Part shown: piece after piece, positions 1-8,910 of the stretch
How the letters are laid out: the number at the start of each line of letters is the position of its first letter
Numbering within the stretch: the stretch's first letter is position 1
Assembly: GCF_017876405.1 (NCBI RefSeq)
Contig: NZ_JAGINW010000001.1
Location: 11,235,203-11,299,202 of the forward strand
Direction: 5' to 3'
Source of the DNA: Kibdelosporangium banguiense
Lineage (GTDB): Bacteria; Actinomycetota; Actinomycetes; Mycobacteriales; Pseudonocardiaceae
DNA: 64,000 nt
The notes under the pieces: model-generated
Told to the model about the DNA's origin: nothing
The model's input: only the letters and a program-made list of their open reading frames with translations
The model's database searches: none
Program-made: the position numbers and the translations under genes

Positions 1-1
1 G

Positions 2-421
2 CGCCTAGCCGCACTCATCGGGGCGGTGGTCAGCACACTCGCTCTGTCGGTCACAGCGGCGAACGCCACCCCGTCCCGTGGTGTCACCGGCACCATCATC
101 AGCAAGACAACGTTCGGTGGCAAGGACTACATCGTCCGCGAGATCACACTCGACCCCGGCGGTTCGACCGGCTGGCACTACCACCGCGGCACGCTGTTTG
201 CCCTGGTACGAGCGGGAACCCTGACCCACACGGAGTCCGACTGCACGAGCACGGACGTCTACCCGAAGGGCAGCGCGTTCACCGAACCGTCCGGGACGGA
301 CCATGTGCACATCGGGCGCAATCTCGGAAAGAAGCCTGTTGTGCTGGAAGTTCTCTACGTTCTGCCCGCGGGCAGCCCGCTGTCCGACGACGCGCCGAAC
401 CCGGGCTGCGACTTCGACTGA
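2..421 (+). CDS. Secreted cupin-domain protein (5' end cut by window)
   Basis: The frame is already open at base 2 and no stop precedes it, so the start lies outside the window. The first visible residues are hydrophobic and end in an alanine-rich stretch before TPSRG, which fits a truncated signal peptide. The rest is a small cupin barrel: a glycine-rich strand followed by WHYHRG supplies the usual His-x-His metal ligands, and TDHVHIG near the C-terminus gives later histidines. Two cysteines (in ESDCTS and NPGCDFD) may form a disulfide, fitting export. Small secreted cupins of this type are common in actinomycetes and their substrates are generally unknown. An internal GTG at 26 is an unlikely start because it would remove part of the signal peptide. 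Confidence 0.8.
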   Translation, partial: RLAALIGAVVSTLALSVTAANATPSRGVTGTIISKTTFGGKDYIVREITLDPGGSTGWHYHRGTLFALVRAGTLTHTESDCTSTDVYPKGSAFTEPSGTDHVHIGRNLGKKPVVLEVLYVLPAGSPLSDDAPNPGCDFD

Positions 422-452
422 GAGAGTGAAGTGCCAAGAACGTGAAAAGAAC

Positions 453-1022
453 TCAGCGATCGCAGGACGGCCGCAACGACACCGACAGCGCGTCGCGGTG
501 CAATTTGTCCAGCCGATGAACTATATCGGCGGACAGCTCCGCCTCCAGCCGCCACACGAGGCACTCCACGCTGGGGCGGCGAATCGTGAGTGTTGCCCGC
601 AATTGATCCAGGATCTCCCCGGTGATCCGGTCCAGTTGCGGGCGCACCTCGCCTGCCAGGTCAGGCCGGTGGGCAGGCACCTTGTCCGGGTGCCGCGTCC
701 AGTACCGGAACAGTCCACGTTGGACGATCTTGTTCGCCTCGATCTGCGCCCGGAAGAACCGCACACTGGTCTCCGGCGGCAGCCCCATGGCCGTGGACTT
801 GGCCGCCACCGTGTCGAGAACCTGCTGCTCCCGGACGGGATCGTCGATGGGCAGCGTGGTGCCGAACTTCGCGGCAGCCACCTTGTCGCCGAGCAGTATC
901 CGGCTGGCAGCGACATCAGCGAGCGGACCTAGCGGACCGGCCGAGGGCTGGGCCGACGCCTCACCGGCGCCACCGAGACCCACAGTCGCCACCGCCGCGA
1001 TGATTGCGGAGCGGATTCGCAC
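453..1022 (-). CDS. Secreted chorismate mutase, AroQ-gamma type
   Basis: Predicted exported chorismate mutase, which converts chorismate to prephenate outside the cytoplasm. The GTG at 1022 is chosen because it places a classic signal peptide at the N-terminus (RIRS, a hydrophobic core, then EASAQ). The upstream in-frame extension is Arg/Ser-rich and looks non-coding. The mature part resembles the secreted Mycobacterium tuberculosis enzyme Rv1885c: a KVAAAKFGTTLPIDD helix, then VRFFRAQIEANKIVQ and RYW. It also has two late cysteines (VECLVW and RPSCDR), as in the disulfide-bonded mycobacterial enzyme. The length of 189 aa fits the family. It is divergent from the methyltransferase gene, and the two 5' ends overlap if that gene starts at 1000. 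The role of secreted chorismate mutases is unsettled. Confidence 0.88.
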   Translation of the reverse strand: MRIRSAIIAAVATVGLGGAGEASAQPSAGPLGPLADVAASRILLGDKVAAAKFGTTLPIDDPVREQQVLDTVAAKSTAMGLPPETSVRFFRAQIEANKIVQRGLFRYWTRHPDKVPAHRPDLAGEVRPQLDRITGEILDQLRATLTIRRPSVECLVWRLEAELSADIVHRLDKLHRDALSVSLRPSCDR

Positions 1023-1680
1023 GTCACCCAGCGTACTAGCCCAGACCCCGCAATGGCGGAAGAATGGGTTGGTGGATCTGGTTGACGACGCCGAACTGGC
1101 GCGATCGTCGGTGGTGGCCAACCGGGCGATGAACCGGACCCGGGACCTGACCGGACGGGATGGATACGCCGCGGTGCTGGGCTTCGACATCGCGGGTCAC
1201 CAGCCGCGACGGTGGCTGGACCTCTGTTGCGGCAGCGGCCGTGCGTTGATCGAGGCGGCACCGCTCGTCCCGGAGATCACCGGGGTTGACCTGGTCGGCT
1301 TCTTCGCGGGCCCGGTGCCGCCCAACGTCACGCTGATCGCGGCGTCCGCCGGTGAGTGGCAGCCGGATGCAGACTTCGACCTGATCACCTGTGTCCACGG
1401 ATTGCACTATGTGGGCGACAAACTCGGTCTGCTGGAGAAAGCCTCGCGGTGGCTCACGCCGGGCGGGGTCCTGGTGGCGAACCTCGACGCACAGTCGATC
1501 CGCCCGATGGGGCCCAAGGTTCTACGCCAGAACGGTGTTCACTACGACGGCCGGAACAAGCGAATCCGGATCACCGGGCCGGTCGGCTTCGGCCTGCGAT
1601 ATCTCGGCGCGGACAAGGACGCGGGACCCAACTACACCGGACAACCCGCGGTCCACTCGTACTACGGGGTCCAGGGATAG
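1000..1680 (+). CDS. Class I SAM-dependent methyltransferase
   Basis: Rossmann-fold methyltransferase of about 226 aa. Motif I is WLDLCCGSGRALIEAA, followed by an acidic strand end (ITGVDL) that would bind the ribose hydroxyls of SAM. A post-motif (LITCVHGLHYVGD) and LTPGGVLVANLD complete the typical class I core. The substrate cannot be assigned. Its start is uncertain: ATG 1000 overlaps the divergent chorismate mutase start by 23 bp, while TTG 1069 or GTG 1072 would give a shorter protein without overlap. The 3' end overlaps the convergent kinase gene by 19 bp. Confidence 0.78.
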   Translation: MIAERIRTSPSVLAQTPQWRKNGLVDLVDDAELARSSVVANRAMNRTRDLTGRDGYAAVLGFDIAGHQPRRWLDLCCGSGRALIEAAPLVPEITGVDLVGFFAGPVPPNVTLIAASAGEWQPDADFDLITCVHGLHYVGDKLGLLEKASRWLTPGGVLVANLDAQSIRPMGPKVLRQNGVHYDGRNKRIRITGPVGFGLRYLGADKDAGPNYTGQPAVHSYYGVQG

Positions 1681-3203
1681 GGCTTGCCCAGCCGGTGCTG
1701 GCGCATGAGCACGCCGGGGATCAGCGCGGCCAGGCTGAAGATGATGCCGCTGGCCGGTGTCGTGGAGGTGAAGTCCCAGGTGCCGCCGTTGAGGTAGATG
1801 ATCGTGGAGATGGTGTAGACCAGGAACATCATCGCGCCGATGATCAGCAGCACCCGTTCGAGGATGCGCTCGGTGCGACTGGTCAGGCGCGGCGGCTTGC
1901 GGAATCCGCCGATCGAGAAGAAGTACCGCAGCTGCATCCGGCGCTGGCGCATCCGCAGCCCGAAGAACAGCAGGATGACGCCGATCGAGATCGTCGCCGC
2001 CGGGTCGGGCACGCTCTTGCGCCCCACCATCTCGGCTGCGAGGACCGCGAGCACGGTGAATCCGATCGACAGCAGCGTGCCTTCCCACATCCGCTTGCCC
2101 GGCGTGTCGATCGGGGCCATCGGGACGGGCGTGGGCACGCCGGCAGGCATCGGCTGTGGCGTCACGAAAGGCGGGTTCGTGAAAGGCTGGGCCATCGGCG
2201 GAGGCGTGATCAGAGTCGGCGCGGGTGTGACCGGCCGGAGGACAGGCATCGTGGGCGGGTCTACCGGCCCTGCCTGCACGGAAAGCGACCGTTCGGGGCG
2301 CTGCGGCACGGCAAGCTGGTCGCGGAACGGCCGGGTCGGGTCCATCGGGATGCGGGCGCCGTTGTGCACCGGCGGGGGTAAGAGCGGCAAGAGCGTGTCG
2401 TAGACCTCGCGGGCGTCCGCGGGCCGCGCTTCCGGTTTCTTGGCCAGCAGCCGCGCGACCAGGTCGGCCAGCCGAGGCCCGGCATCCGGGCGCAGCGAAA
2501 GGACCGGCTCAGGCGTGTCGGCGAAGTGCCGGTGCATCATCGCGAGCGGCGTCTGCGCGTCGAACACGTACTTGCCGGTGAGCAGCTCATAGAGCACGCA
2601 TCCGAGCGAGTAGAGATCGCTGCTGGGGCTGAACTGGCCGTGCATCGCCTGTTCCGGCGCCATGTACGCGGGCGTGCCGACGGCCTCCGAAGTGCGGGTG
2701 ATCCGGGTCATGTCGACGTCCCGCAGTACCGCGATACCGAAGTCCAGCACCTTGATCTCACCGTTCTCGGTGATCATCACGTTGCGCGGCTTGAGATCCC
2801 GGTGGATCAACCCGGCCCCGTGCGCGGCGCCGAGCACCGACGCGATCTGCGCGCCGATGGCGACCACCCAGCCCACTGGCACGGGTTCGTTCTCCGCCTG
2901 GAACTCGGCCAGGTCGGCACCGCCGATCACCTGCATCACCAGGAACAGGTCGTCCTCGTCCTGGCCGGTGTCGTAGACGGCCGGAACGCCCGGGTTCTCC
3001 AGCTTCGCGGTCAGCCGCGCCTCCCGCGCGAACCGGTTGATCAGCGCCTCCACGTCGGCGCCCGCGGGCAGCGAACTCGGCCGCAGCAGCTTGACGGCCA
3101 CGTCCCGGTCCAGACGGGTGTCCCGGCCGAGCCACACCTCGCCCATTCCGCCGCGGCCCAACGGCCGGACGAGCGAGTACCGGTCACCGACGATGCGCTG
3201 CAC
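1662..3203 (-). CDS. Membrane Ser/Thr protein kinase (Hanks type)
   Basis: Eukaryotic-type kinase of 513 aa. The catalytic domain fills residues 9-270: glycine loop GRGGMGEVW near 16, VAVKLL lysine, HRDLKPRN at 134 and DFG at 154, with an APE motif after the activation loop. A Pro-rich linker follows (about 290-365), then two or three hydrophobic segments with an Arg-rich cytoplasmic loop between them. There are no PASTA repeats and no recognisable extracellular sensor domain, so it is not a PknB orthologue. Translation starts at GTG 3203, only 2 nt after the stop of the upstream methylase-like gene. Its ribosome site (GAGAGGA) lies near and across that gene's 3' end, so the two are very probably one operon. 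Confidence 0.92.
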   Translation of the reverse strand: MQRIVGDRYSLVRPLGRGGMGEVWLGRDTRLDRDVAVKLLRPSSLPAGADVEALINRFAREARLTAKLENPGVPAVYDTGQDEDDLFLVMQVIGGADLAEFQAENEPVPVGWVVAIGAQIASVLGAAHGAGLIHRDLKPRNVMITENGEIKVLDFGIAVLRDVDMTRITRTSEAVGTPAYMAPEQAMHGQFSPSSDLYSLGCVLYELLTGKYVFDAQTPLAMMHRHFADTPEPVLSLRPDAGPRLADLVARLLAKKPEARPADAREVYDTLLPLLPPPVHNGARIPMDPTRPFRDQLAVPQRPERSLSVQAGPVDPPTMPVLRPVTPAPTLITPPPMAQPFTNPPFVTPQPMPAGVPTPVPMAPIDTPGKRMWEGTLLSIGFTVLAVLAAEMVGRKSVPDPAATISIGVILLFFGLRMRQRRMQLRYFFSIGGFRKPPRLTSRTERILERVLLIIGAMMFLVYTISTIIYLNGGTWDFTSTTPASGIIFSLAALIPGVLMRQHRLGKPYPWTP

Positions 3204-3205
3204 TT

Positions 3206-5074
3206 CTAGTTCCTCTCTGGCGTGACCAACCCGTCTACCAGACCGTCCACAGTGGCTTGCACAACCTGCCCGGCCAGCGCCGCGGCGCGGCCGAGCGCGG
3301 TGCCGAACGTCCCCAGTGCGCAGAAGACTGCCGCATACCGGTGCTGCTCGGCCAGGGGCATCCTAGGAATCTCGCACCGCCGGACGTCCAGCCGGGCAGC
3401 CGCGGACAGATGGGTGCTGGCCTGCCGGGAGTTGGCGGACCCGCTCAGGAACCCGGCGAGGAACCACGGGTCGAGCACCTCCGGGTTGGGCCGCAGCAGG
3501 CACAGTCCCCGGCCGAGGACCGCGCCCGCGTCCACCGCAACCCGCGCGACCAGGCGGTGTCCTGACGTCGGCAGTACGACATCACCTGGCTCGACCCGCA
3601 CAGCGTTGCCGGCGAGCTCACGGGAGATCCGCCGGGACGCGGCCCGGTCGGCGAGGACGTCCTGCAAGTCCAGCACCGGCAGCGCGTCGCCGGACAGCGT
3701 GGTGGGCGCATCCGATTGCAACAACACCAAAGCACTCGTTTTGAGCAGCTCGGCCACGGTCGTCATCGCCAGGTGCTGACGGTTGCGTCCGGTCCAGTCC
3801 AACGCCGGCAGCATGGGCGCCAGCGCACCCAGCCGCTTGGTCAGCTCCCGGTGCCCGGCAAGCAGTTTCTCCGCGGTGTCCGGCGCGGCGGAGATCGGCA
3901 GGTTGCGGGCCGGGGTCAGGTCGACCTCCTCCCCCAGCAACTCCAGCGCCGGGATCGTGCGGGACACGCCCGGCTCCTCCTCGACGGCCCGGTCGGGCGC
4001 GTCGAACGCCCTCCATGCTGTGATCGCGAGGCCGGACGCGTGCTCCCATTGCAGCGTTGTCGCCTCAAGGACCAGCAAATTCGGCTCGACCGGACGCCCC
4101 GGCCGGCGCAGCAGCCACAGGTGCACGGGCCCGGGAAGCGCCAGCACTGCCCGCAAGGCGCCCCGGCGCAGCAGTTCCGCTCGGATCCGGCGGCCCGAGC
4201 GGCGGGCGGCGACCGACGGCGGCATCGTGATCGCGACCAGGCCGCCGGGTTTGACGTGCGACAACGCGTGCTGCACCCAGGCGAGTTCGGACTCCATCCG
4301 CGGCGGGACGCCGTACTCCCAACGCTGGTCGTGCATGAGTTCCTCGTGGCCCCACTGGCGTTCGCCGACCGGCGGGTCGCAGACGACCAGGTCGGCGAGC
4401 TCACCGGGATAGCCGTCGTGCAGCAGGGAGTCCCCCGCTGTGATCGACACCGGCACGCCCCGCAGCGTCAGCCGGACTTCGGCGAGCGAAGCCAGGCCCG
4501 GGTCGATCTCCTGGCCGAGGCACCGCACTGGTCCCCCGGTCCGGCCCGCGACCGACGCGAGCAGGGAACCAGCCCCGCAGGCCGGATCGAACACCGAGCC
4601 GGTCGACAGGCCGGCGAGTTCGGCCACGAGTTTGGACATCTCCGGCGGCGTGACCGCCATCCAGCGGGCGTTGGCCTGCACGAACCGCTCCCACAGCGCC
4701 TCGGCCGTGGCCAGCGCGCCGTGTTCGTTGGCCAGCGCCGCGACCTCGTGGATCAGCGCGGGGGCGACCGGTTCGCCGTCGGACCGGCGCAGCAGGTAGG
4801 CACCGATCGCGGCCAGCACGTCGGCCGGTTCCTGGTCGCCGCGATGGGCCTCGATGAGCTGCCACAGTCGTTCCCACGGCGAGACGGCCTGGAGTTTGCC
4901 CTGCTCACGCAGCCATTTCTCAACCTCGGCAAGGGTGAACAGCGGGCTGTTGGGGGTGCCGCCGACAGGCGTGGGGAAGTCCTCGTACCGGCGGCGCCAG
5001 TTGCTCACCGCGGCCCGGCCCACCCCGGCCAGCCTGGCGATGTCCGCCGCCGTGACGGCAGCCTCGTTCGACAC
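3206..5074 (-). CDS. HTH + N6-adenine DNA methylase-like protein
   Basis: A 622-aa protein. Residues 1-60 form a MerR/XRE-like helix-turn-helix (DIARLAGVGRAAVSNWRRR) with a following beta segment. Residues 70-350 look like the HsdM/N6_Mtase fold: SAM motif I is DPACGAGSLL at 163. The catalytic motif IV position reads CDPPVG at 233, where active enzymes have N/D-P-P-F/Y. The C-terminal 250 residues resemble the target-recognition or HsdS-like half of Type I and IIG proteins, with a VLDLQDV segment. No restriction nuclease, HsdR or separate HsdS gene is present. It could be an orphan methylase, or a DNA-binding regulator that reuses the fold. The kinase gene starts 2 nt downstream. Confidence 0.82.
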   Translation of the reverse strand: MSNEAAVTAADIARLAGVGRAAVSNWRRRYEDFPTPVGGTPNSPLFTLAEVEKWLREQGKLQAVSPWERLWQLIEAHRGDQEPADVLAAIGAYLLRRSDGEPVAPALIHEVAALANEHGALATAEALWERFVQANARWMAVTPPEMSKLVAELAGLSTGSVFDPACGAGSLLASVAGRTGGPVRCLGQEIDPGLASLAEVRLTLRGVPVSITAGDSLLHDGYPGELADLVVCDPPVGERQWGHEELMHDQRWEYGVPPRMESELAWVQHALSHVKPGGLVAITMPPSVAARRSGRRIRAELLRRGALRAVLALPGPVHLWLLRRPGRPVEPNLLVLEATTLQWEHASGLAITAWRAFDAPDRAVEEEPGVSRTIPALELLGEEVDLTPARNLPISAAPDTAEKLLAGHRELTKRLGALAPMLPALDWTGRNRQHLAMTTVAELLKTSALVLLQSDAPTTLSGDALPVLDLQDVLADRAASRRISRELAGNAVRVEPGDVVLPTSGHRLVARVAVDAGAVLGRGLCLLRPNPEVLDPWFLAGFLSGSANSRQASTHLSAAARLDVRRCEIPRMPLAEQHRYAAVFCALGTFGTALGRAAALAGQVVQATVDGLVDGLVTPERN

Positions 5075-5092
5075 CGGCCTCGCTCCCTTCCA

Positions 5093-5171
5093 AGTTCACA
5101 CGTCCAGACAGGGGAAACATACCTCATCACCGAAACTCGTGTTGACAGAGTTCACACGCTCGTGGTCATAT
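5093..5171 (+). promoter_or_regulatory. Promoter region with repeated AGTTCACACG
   Basis: The 10-mer AGTTCACACG occurs at 5093-5102 and again at 5149-5158. A sigma70-like pair lies across the second copy: TTGACA at 5142-5147 and TCATAT at 5166-5171, with an 18-bp spacer. It points toward the SARP-type gene at 5228. The first copy lies 19 bp upstream of the divergent methylase start, so one regulator could serve both genes. The boxes are seen directly; their function is inferred. Confidence 0.45.
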
Positions 5172-5227
5172 TTCGGCGTAACACACGAACTGGCCACGGA
5201 ACACCGACAGGAACTGGGGGCATGGTG

Positions 5228-5986
5228 ATGGCTGTCATGACGAAGACCGCAGAGGAGACCGACATCAGGTTCGGCGTGTTGGGGCCGCTGACCGTGTCCG
5301 CCGGCGACGGCTCCCCCGTCGCCTTGCGCGGCAACAGGTTGCCGGCGTTGCTGACCGAATTGCTGTTCCATGCCAACCGCCCGGTCCCGGTCCGCCGGTT
5401 GGTGGAAGTGCTGTGGGGCGACACGCCGCCGAAGTCGTACGCGTCGAACCTGCACACCTACGTGTCCCGCCTGCGTGACCGCGGGATCCCGATCGACCTG
5501 GTCACCGGGGGCTACCGGATCACGGTCGACGTCGCCGACCTCGACCTGCTGACGTTCCACGCCGAGGTGGACGCCGGGCGCCGGGCGGCCCGCGACGGTG
5601 ACCACGCGCTGGCCGCGCGGCACTTCCGGCAGGCGCTGGAGCAGTGGCGCAGCCCGGAACTGTGCGCGATGGACCAGCCCCACCTGGAACTGGAGGCGAT
5701 CCGGCTGGAGACCGAACGCATCACGGTCGTGGAGGAATGGGTCGATGCCGAGCTCGCGGCCGGCCGGGCGACCGAGGTCCTCGGCCGGCTCGACGCGCTC
5801 GTGCGGCAGTACCCGTTACGGGAACGGTTCGCGGCCCAGTTCATGCGCGCGCTGGCCGATGCCGGGCGGCGTGCCGAAGCACTGGAGGTCTACCAGCGGG
5901 CCAGGGCGGCACTGGTGGACCAGCTCGGCATCGAACCAGGCGCGCAGCTGCGCCGGGCGCACGACGAGATCCTCAATGGACAGTAG
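5228..5986 (+). CDS. Small SARP-type (BTAD) transcriptional regulator
   Basis: Two-domain regulator of about 252 aa. The N-terminal part is an OmpR-like winged helix (GVLGPLTVSAGDGSPV, then LVEVLWGDTPPKSYASNLHTYVSRLR). The bacterial transcriptional activator domain follows, ending in the typical ALEVYQRARAALVDQLGIEP. There is no ATPase or TPR part, so it is a minimal SARP. Four in-frame start codons lie at 5222-5237. ATG 5228 is preferred because the GGGGG at 5216-5220 then sits 7 nt upstream. It is divergent from the methylase/kinase operon and convergent with the C1 protease. No biosynthetic gene cluster is adjacent, so its target may be local. Confidence 0.9.
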   Translation: MAVMTKTAEETDIRFGVLGPLTVSAGDGSPVALRGNRLPALLTELLFHANRPVPVRRLVEVLWGDTPPKSYASNLHTYVSRLRDRGIPIDLVTGGYRITVDVADLDLLTFHAEVDAGRRAARDGDHALAARHFRQALEQWRSPELCAMDQPHLELEAIRLETERITVVEEWVDAELAAGRATEVLGRLDALVRQYPLRERFAAQFMRALADAGRRAEALEVYQRARAALVDQLGIEPGAQLRRAHDEILNGQ

Positions 5987-5989
5987 GAC

Positions 5990-6907
5990 TCACTCGTCGA
6001 ACGCGGACGTCTCCACCCACTCCGCGGCGGTCATCGCCCACCAGTCCTCGGCGAGTCCTTGCCGCACATACTCGAACGGCAGCCAGCCGTAACCGTCCTC
6101 ACCCCAGGACTCGCCCCACGAGTTGCGGATCAGCAACGCACCGGTCTGGGTCTTGCCGTCCACGGGGTTCTTCACGGTCTTCGCGTCGTCGTAGCCGACG
6201 GCCACGATCGCGTGTCCACCCTCGACACTCTCGCCCCGCGCCGGATACGGGATCTCACCGGGGTTCTTGGGCCTGCTGATGCTCGAGTACACAGTGAACC
6301 CGAACATCGCCGGTACCCCGGCGGCCAAGTGGCTCTTGACCGTGGCCAGCACCTGCTCACCGGTCGAGCCGGGCGGGTCGAGCCGGAAATACGTGAGCGC
6401 CTGGAAGTTCTGCGCGTACGCGAAGCTGAACGCGGGCGGGTCGTCCTCGAACTTGGCGATCTCGTAGGGCCAGAACCGCTCCGGCGGAACCCCGAACAGC
6501 GCCAACGCGCCCATGGTGCTGCGCAGGTACGCGCCGGTGTCGCCGGTCAGGCCGAGGTACTGGCGGGTGACCTTGTAGAGAAACAGCCGGGACATGTCGA
6601 CGTGCTTGCCGAACGACCGGCGCTGGAAGTACTCCACGATCCCGCAGGCCGCGTTCGCCGTGCACGAACCGAGGTCACGCTGGTCCTCGACCGGGGAGAA
6701 CCACTCACGCAGGTCGGCCGACGCGGGCAGTTCCGTGGCAGTGTCCGCCGAGCTCTCGCCCAGCGCCTGCAGCGACTTGGAGGCGGAGGCCGCGAGCACC
6801 TTGCGGACCTGGGGTGAGTCGAACGTCAGGTCGCGGACGTCCGGCCGGTCGGGCAGCCAGCCCATGCCGCTCGGCTCCGATCGGCCCGGCAACGAAATGG
6901 TGTCCAT
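5990..6907 (-). CDS. C1-family (papain-like) cysteine peptidase
   Basis: A 305-aa protease of the papain fold. The oxyanion Gln76 and nucleophile Cys82 lie in DQRDLGSCTANAA, the catalytic His232 in EGGHAIVAVGYD, and Asn262 in RNSWGESWGEDGYG, so the full catalytic set is present. The N-terminus has no signal peptide or long propeptide: residues 1-60 are a short leader with DRPDVRDLTFDSP, which matches the RPD.RD start seen in many bacterial C1 proteins. A cytoplasmic or non-classically exported enzyme is therefore likely. It ends 3 bp from the convergent SARP gene. The substrate is unknown. Confidence 0.92.
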   Translation of the reverse strand: MDTISLPGRSEPSGMGWLPDRPDVRDLTFDSPQVRKVLAASASKSLQALGESSADTATELPASADLREWFSPVEDQRDLGSCTANAACGIVEYFQRRSFGKHVDMSRLFLYKVTRQYLGLTGDTGAYLRSTMGALALFGVPPERFWPYEIAKFEDDPPAFSFAYAQNFQALTYFRLDPPGSTGEQVLATVKSHLAAGVPAMFGFTVYSSISRPKNPGEIPYPARGESVEGGHAIVAVGYDDAKTVKNPVDGKTQTGALLIRNSWGESWGEDGYGWLPFEYVRQGLAEDWWAMTAAEWVETSAFDE

Positions 6908-7091
6908 GATCTTTCCTTACAGTGTTTTCACTAGCGGCAGCCGTGCGGAGAAATCCGTCACGGGGATATCCGGAAGAGAGGCCGCGAGAAGGTCGCCAGA
7001 TACGTGGTGCCCCGGAGTGTGCCCAATCGTGACCTGGGAATGAGTAGTGCTACGGATTGCGTGCCGGCCACCGGCCGGGATTCTTGCCCGT

Positions 7092-8816
7092 ATGCACCCG
7101 TTACTGCGTCTGGCCGACGAGGTCAGCGAGCTCAGCCGGCGATTGGACCAGATCAGCATCGAGTTGCGCGGTTACCAGCCGGAGGAGCTGACCAGGCCGA
7201 TCGCCGAACCTGCCCCGGCGCCCCCGGCGCCGGTCATGCCTGCGCCGGTGTACCCGCAGGAATGGATGCCTGCGCCACGCCAGAAGTCCTCTTTGTTCGA
7301 GACGCTCGGCAAGGATGGTGCAGGCAGCCGCGTGCTCGCGTGGGTTGGTGGTGCGGTCACGTTGCTGGGCGTTGTGCTGCTGCTTGTGCTTGCTGTGCAA
7401 CGCGGCTGGCTCGGCCCGTTGCCACGGGTGCTGGGCGGCGCCGCGTTGGGCGGAGCACTGATCGGGATCGGGCTGTGGGTGCATCGCTCCCCCGCCGGAC
7501 GGACCGGCGCGCTCGCGCTGGCAGCCACCGGCATCGCGGCGCTGTACCTCGACACGATCGCAGCGACCACGTTGTTCGACGACATGCCGCGATTCGTGGG
7601 CCTGTTGCTGGCGCTGGTGATCGCATTGGCCGGGCAGTTGCTGGCGGCCAAATGGAACGAAATCGGGCTGGCGATCGCGGTGATCATCGGCTGCGCGGTG
7701 TGCGCGCCGATGATCACGGACGGATTCTCCCCGGAGCTGGTGGCGTTCCTGCTGATGGTCCAGGCCGCGTCGGTTCCCGTGCAGCTGACCAGGGGCTGGT
7801 CGGCGATTCCGGTCGCGGCGGGTATCCCGGCGATCGTCGCGTCGGCGCTCGGTACGTCCTACCAGAGCTTCACCGGGACCGACCCGATGCTGAACGCGTT
7901 GCTGGCGCTGATGACCACCCTGACGGCCGCTGTGCTGGGCCTTGTGTCGGTGCGGCACAAGCCGGACAGCGACGCCGGGCCGATCCTGCTGGCGATGGCG
8001 GCCATCCCTGCCCTCGTTTCCGTGGTCGTGCTGACGAAGGCTCAGGCCGTCGCCGTGTCAGGCGGGGTCGCGGGCCTGATGCTCGTCGTCTGGTGCGCGA
8101 GGAAGTGGTGGCCTCGCCGGGTCGAGGTGATCGCGGGCGCCGCGACGCTGGTCGCGGGCTTGCAAGCCACGGCCATCGCGTTCGACGGCTCGACACGGTC
8201 GGCGATCCTGATGGGCGAAGCCGTTCTGCTCGCGTTGGTGGCGATGCTGGCCCGGACCAAGGTCGCCTGGTGGGGCGGGTTGGGCTTCGGCGTGCTCGGC
8301 GGCCTGCTCGCGGTCATCAACGACGTGCCGCCCAGTCTGCTGCTGCTCGATCCGGTCCAGCCAGAGACCGCCGCACTCACCGCCGGGTTGCTGGCCTCCG
8401 GACTGATCGTGGCGATCTCCGTGCTGCTGCCGTGGGCGAACACGCCGAAGTCCTTGGTGCCGTGGCTGCTCACTGGTATCGCCGCGTTGTACGGCGCCGC
8501 TGGGCTCGTGCTGTGCACCGCGTTGCTGATCCAGCCGGACCGGACCGGGTTCCTGCTCGGCCACGTCGCGATCACCGTGTCCTGGACCGTGGCCGCGCTG
8601 GTGCTGCTGTTGCGCGGGATCGCGGTCAAGCCTGTCCGCGTGGTCGGTCTGGTGCTGGTCGGCGCCGCGGTGGTCAAGCTGGTCCTGTTCGACCTGGCCG
8701 CCCTGGACGGGCTGGCCAGGGTGGCCGCGTTCCTCGGGGCCGGGCTGATCCTGCTCGGCGCGGGCACCCGGTATGCCCGGCTGGTGGCCCGGCAGTCGGA
8801 GCAGGCCCCTTCCTGA
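7092..8816 (+). CDS. DUF2339 polytopic membrane protein
   Basis: A 574-aa integral membrane protein. The first 85 residues are soluble, with a short coiled-coil-like helix (LADEVSELSRRLDQISIEL) and a Pro/Ala-rich linker. A run of about 14 closely spaced hydrophobic helices then fills the rest. The arrangement and the WVGGAVTLLGVVLLL first helix match the DUF2339 family, whose function is unknown. ATG 7092 is preferred over GTG 7047 because the extra 15 residues are Arg/Pro-rich and not conserved in character. The gene stands alone between a divergent protease and a sigma factor gene 94 bp downstream. Confidence 0.85.
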   Translation: MHPLLRLADEVSELSRRLDQISIELRGYQPEELTRPIAEPAPAPPAPVMPAPVYPQEWMPAPRQKSSLFETLGKDGAGSRVLAWVGGAVTLLGVVLLLVLAVQRGWLGPLPRVLGGAALGGALIGIGLWVHRSPAGRTGALALAATGIAALYLDTIAATTLFDDMPRFVGLLLALVIALAGQLLAAKWNEIGLAIAVIIGCAVCAPMITDGFSPELVAFLLMVQAASVPVQLTRGWSAIPVAAGIPAIVASALGTSYQSFTGTDPMLNALLALMTTLTAAVLGLVSVRHKPDSDAGPILLAMAAIPALVSVVVLTKAQAVAVSGGVAGLMLVVWCARKWWPRRVEVIAGAATLVAGLQATAIAFDGSTRSAILMGEAVLLALVAMLARTKVAWWGGLGFGVLGGLLAVINDVPPSLLLLDPVQPETAALTAGLLASGLIVAISVLLPWANTPKSLVPWLLTGIAALYGAAGLVLCTALLIQPDRTGFLLGHVAITVSWTVAALVLLLRGIAVKPVRVVGLVLVGAAVVKLVLFDLAALDGLARVAAFLGAGLILLGAGTRYARLVARQSEQAPS

Positions 8817-8910
8817 AGTCGAGTGTGAGCCGGGTCACAGCATTCAACATTCGTAGGGTGCTGATGGGTTTCCCGGCCACAACATCGACATTCGGCAGAA
8901 GGGAGCGGCG

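Noticed and set aside
1662..5074. Phage-growth-limitation (Pgl/BREX) system
   Set aside because: A methylase and a kinase are present, but PglZ, PglY, an Lon-like protein and the large PglX are absent, and the methylase is only half the usual PglX size.
3206..5074. Complete Type I restriction-modification system
   Set aside because: No HsdR or separate HsdS gene is nearby, and motif IV lacks the aromatic residue.
3716..5227. Plus-strand frame upstream of the SARP gene
   Set aside because: It lies opposite the methylase-like gene and has no domain. The SARP start is set by the ribosome site before 5228.
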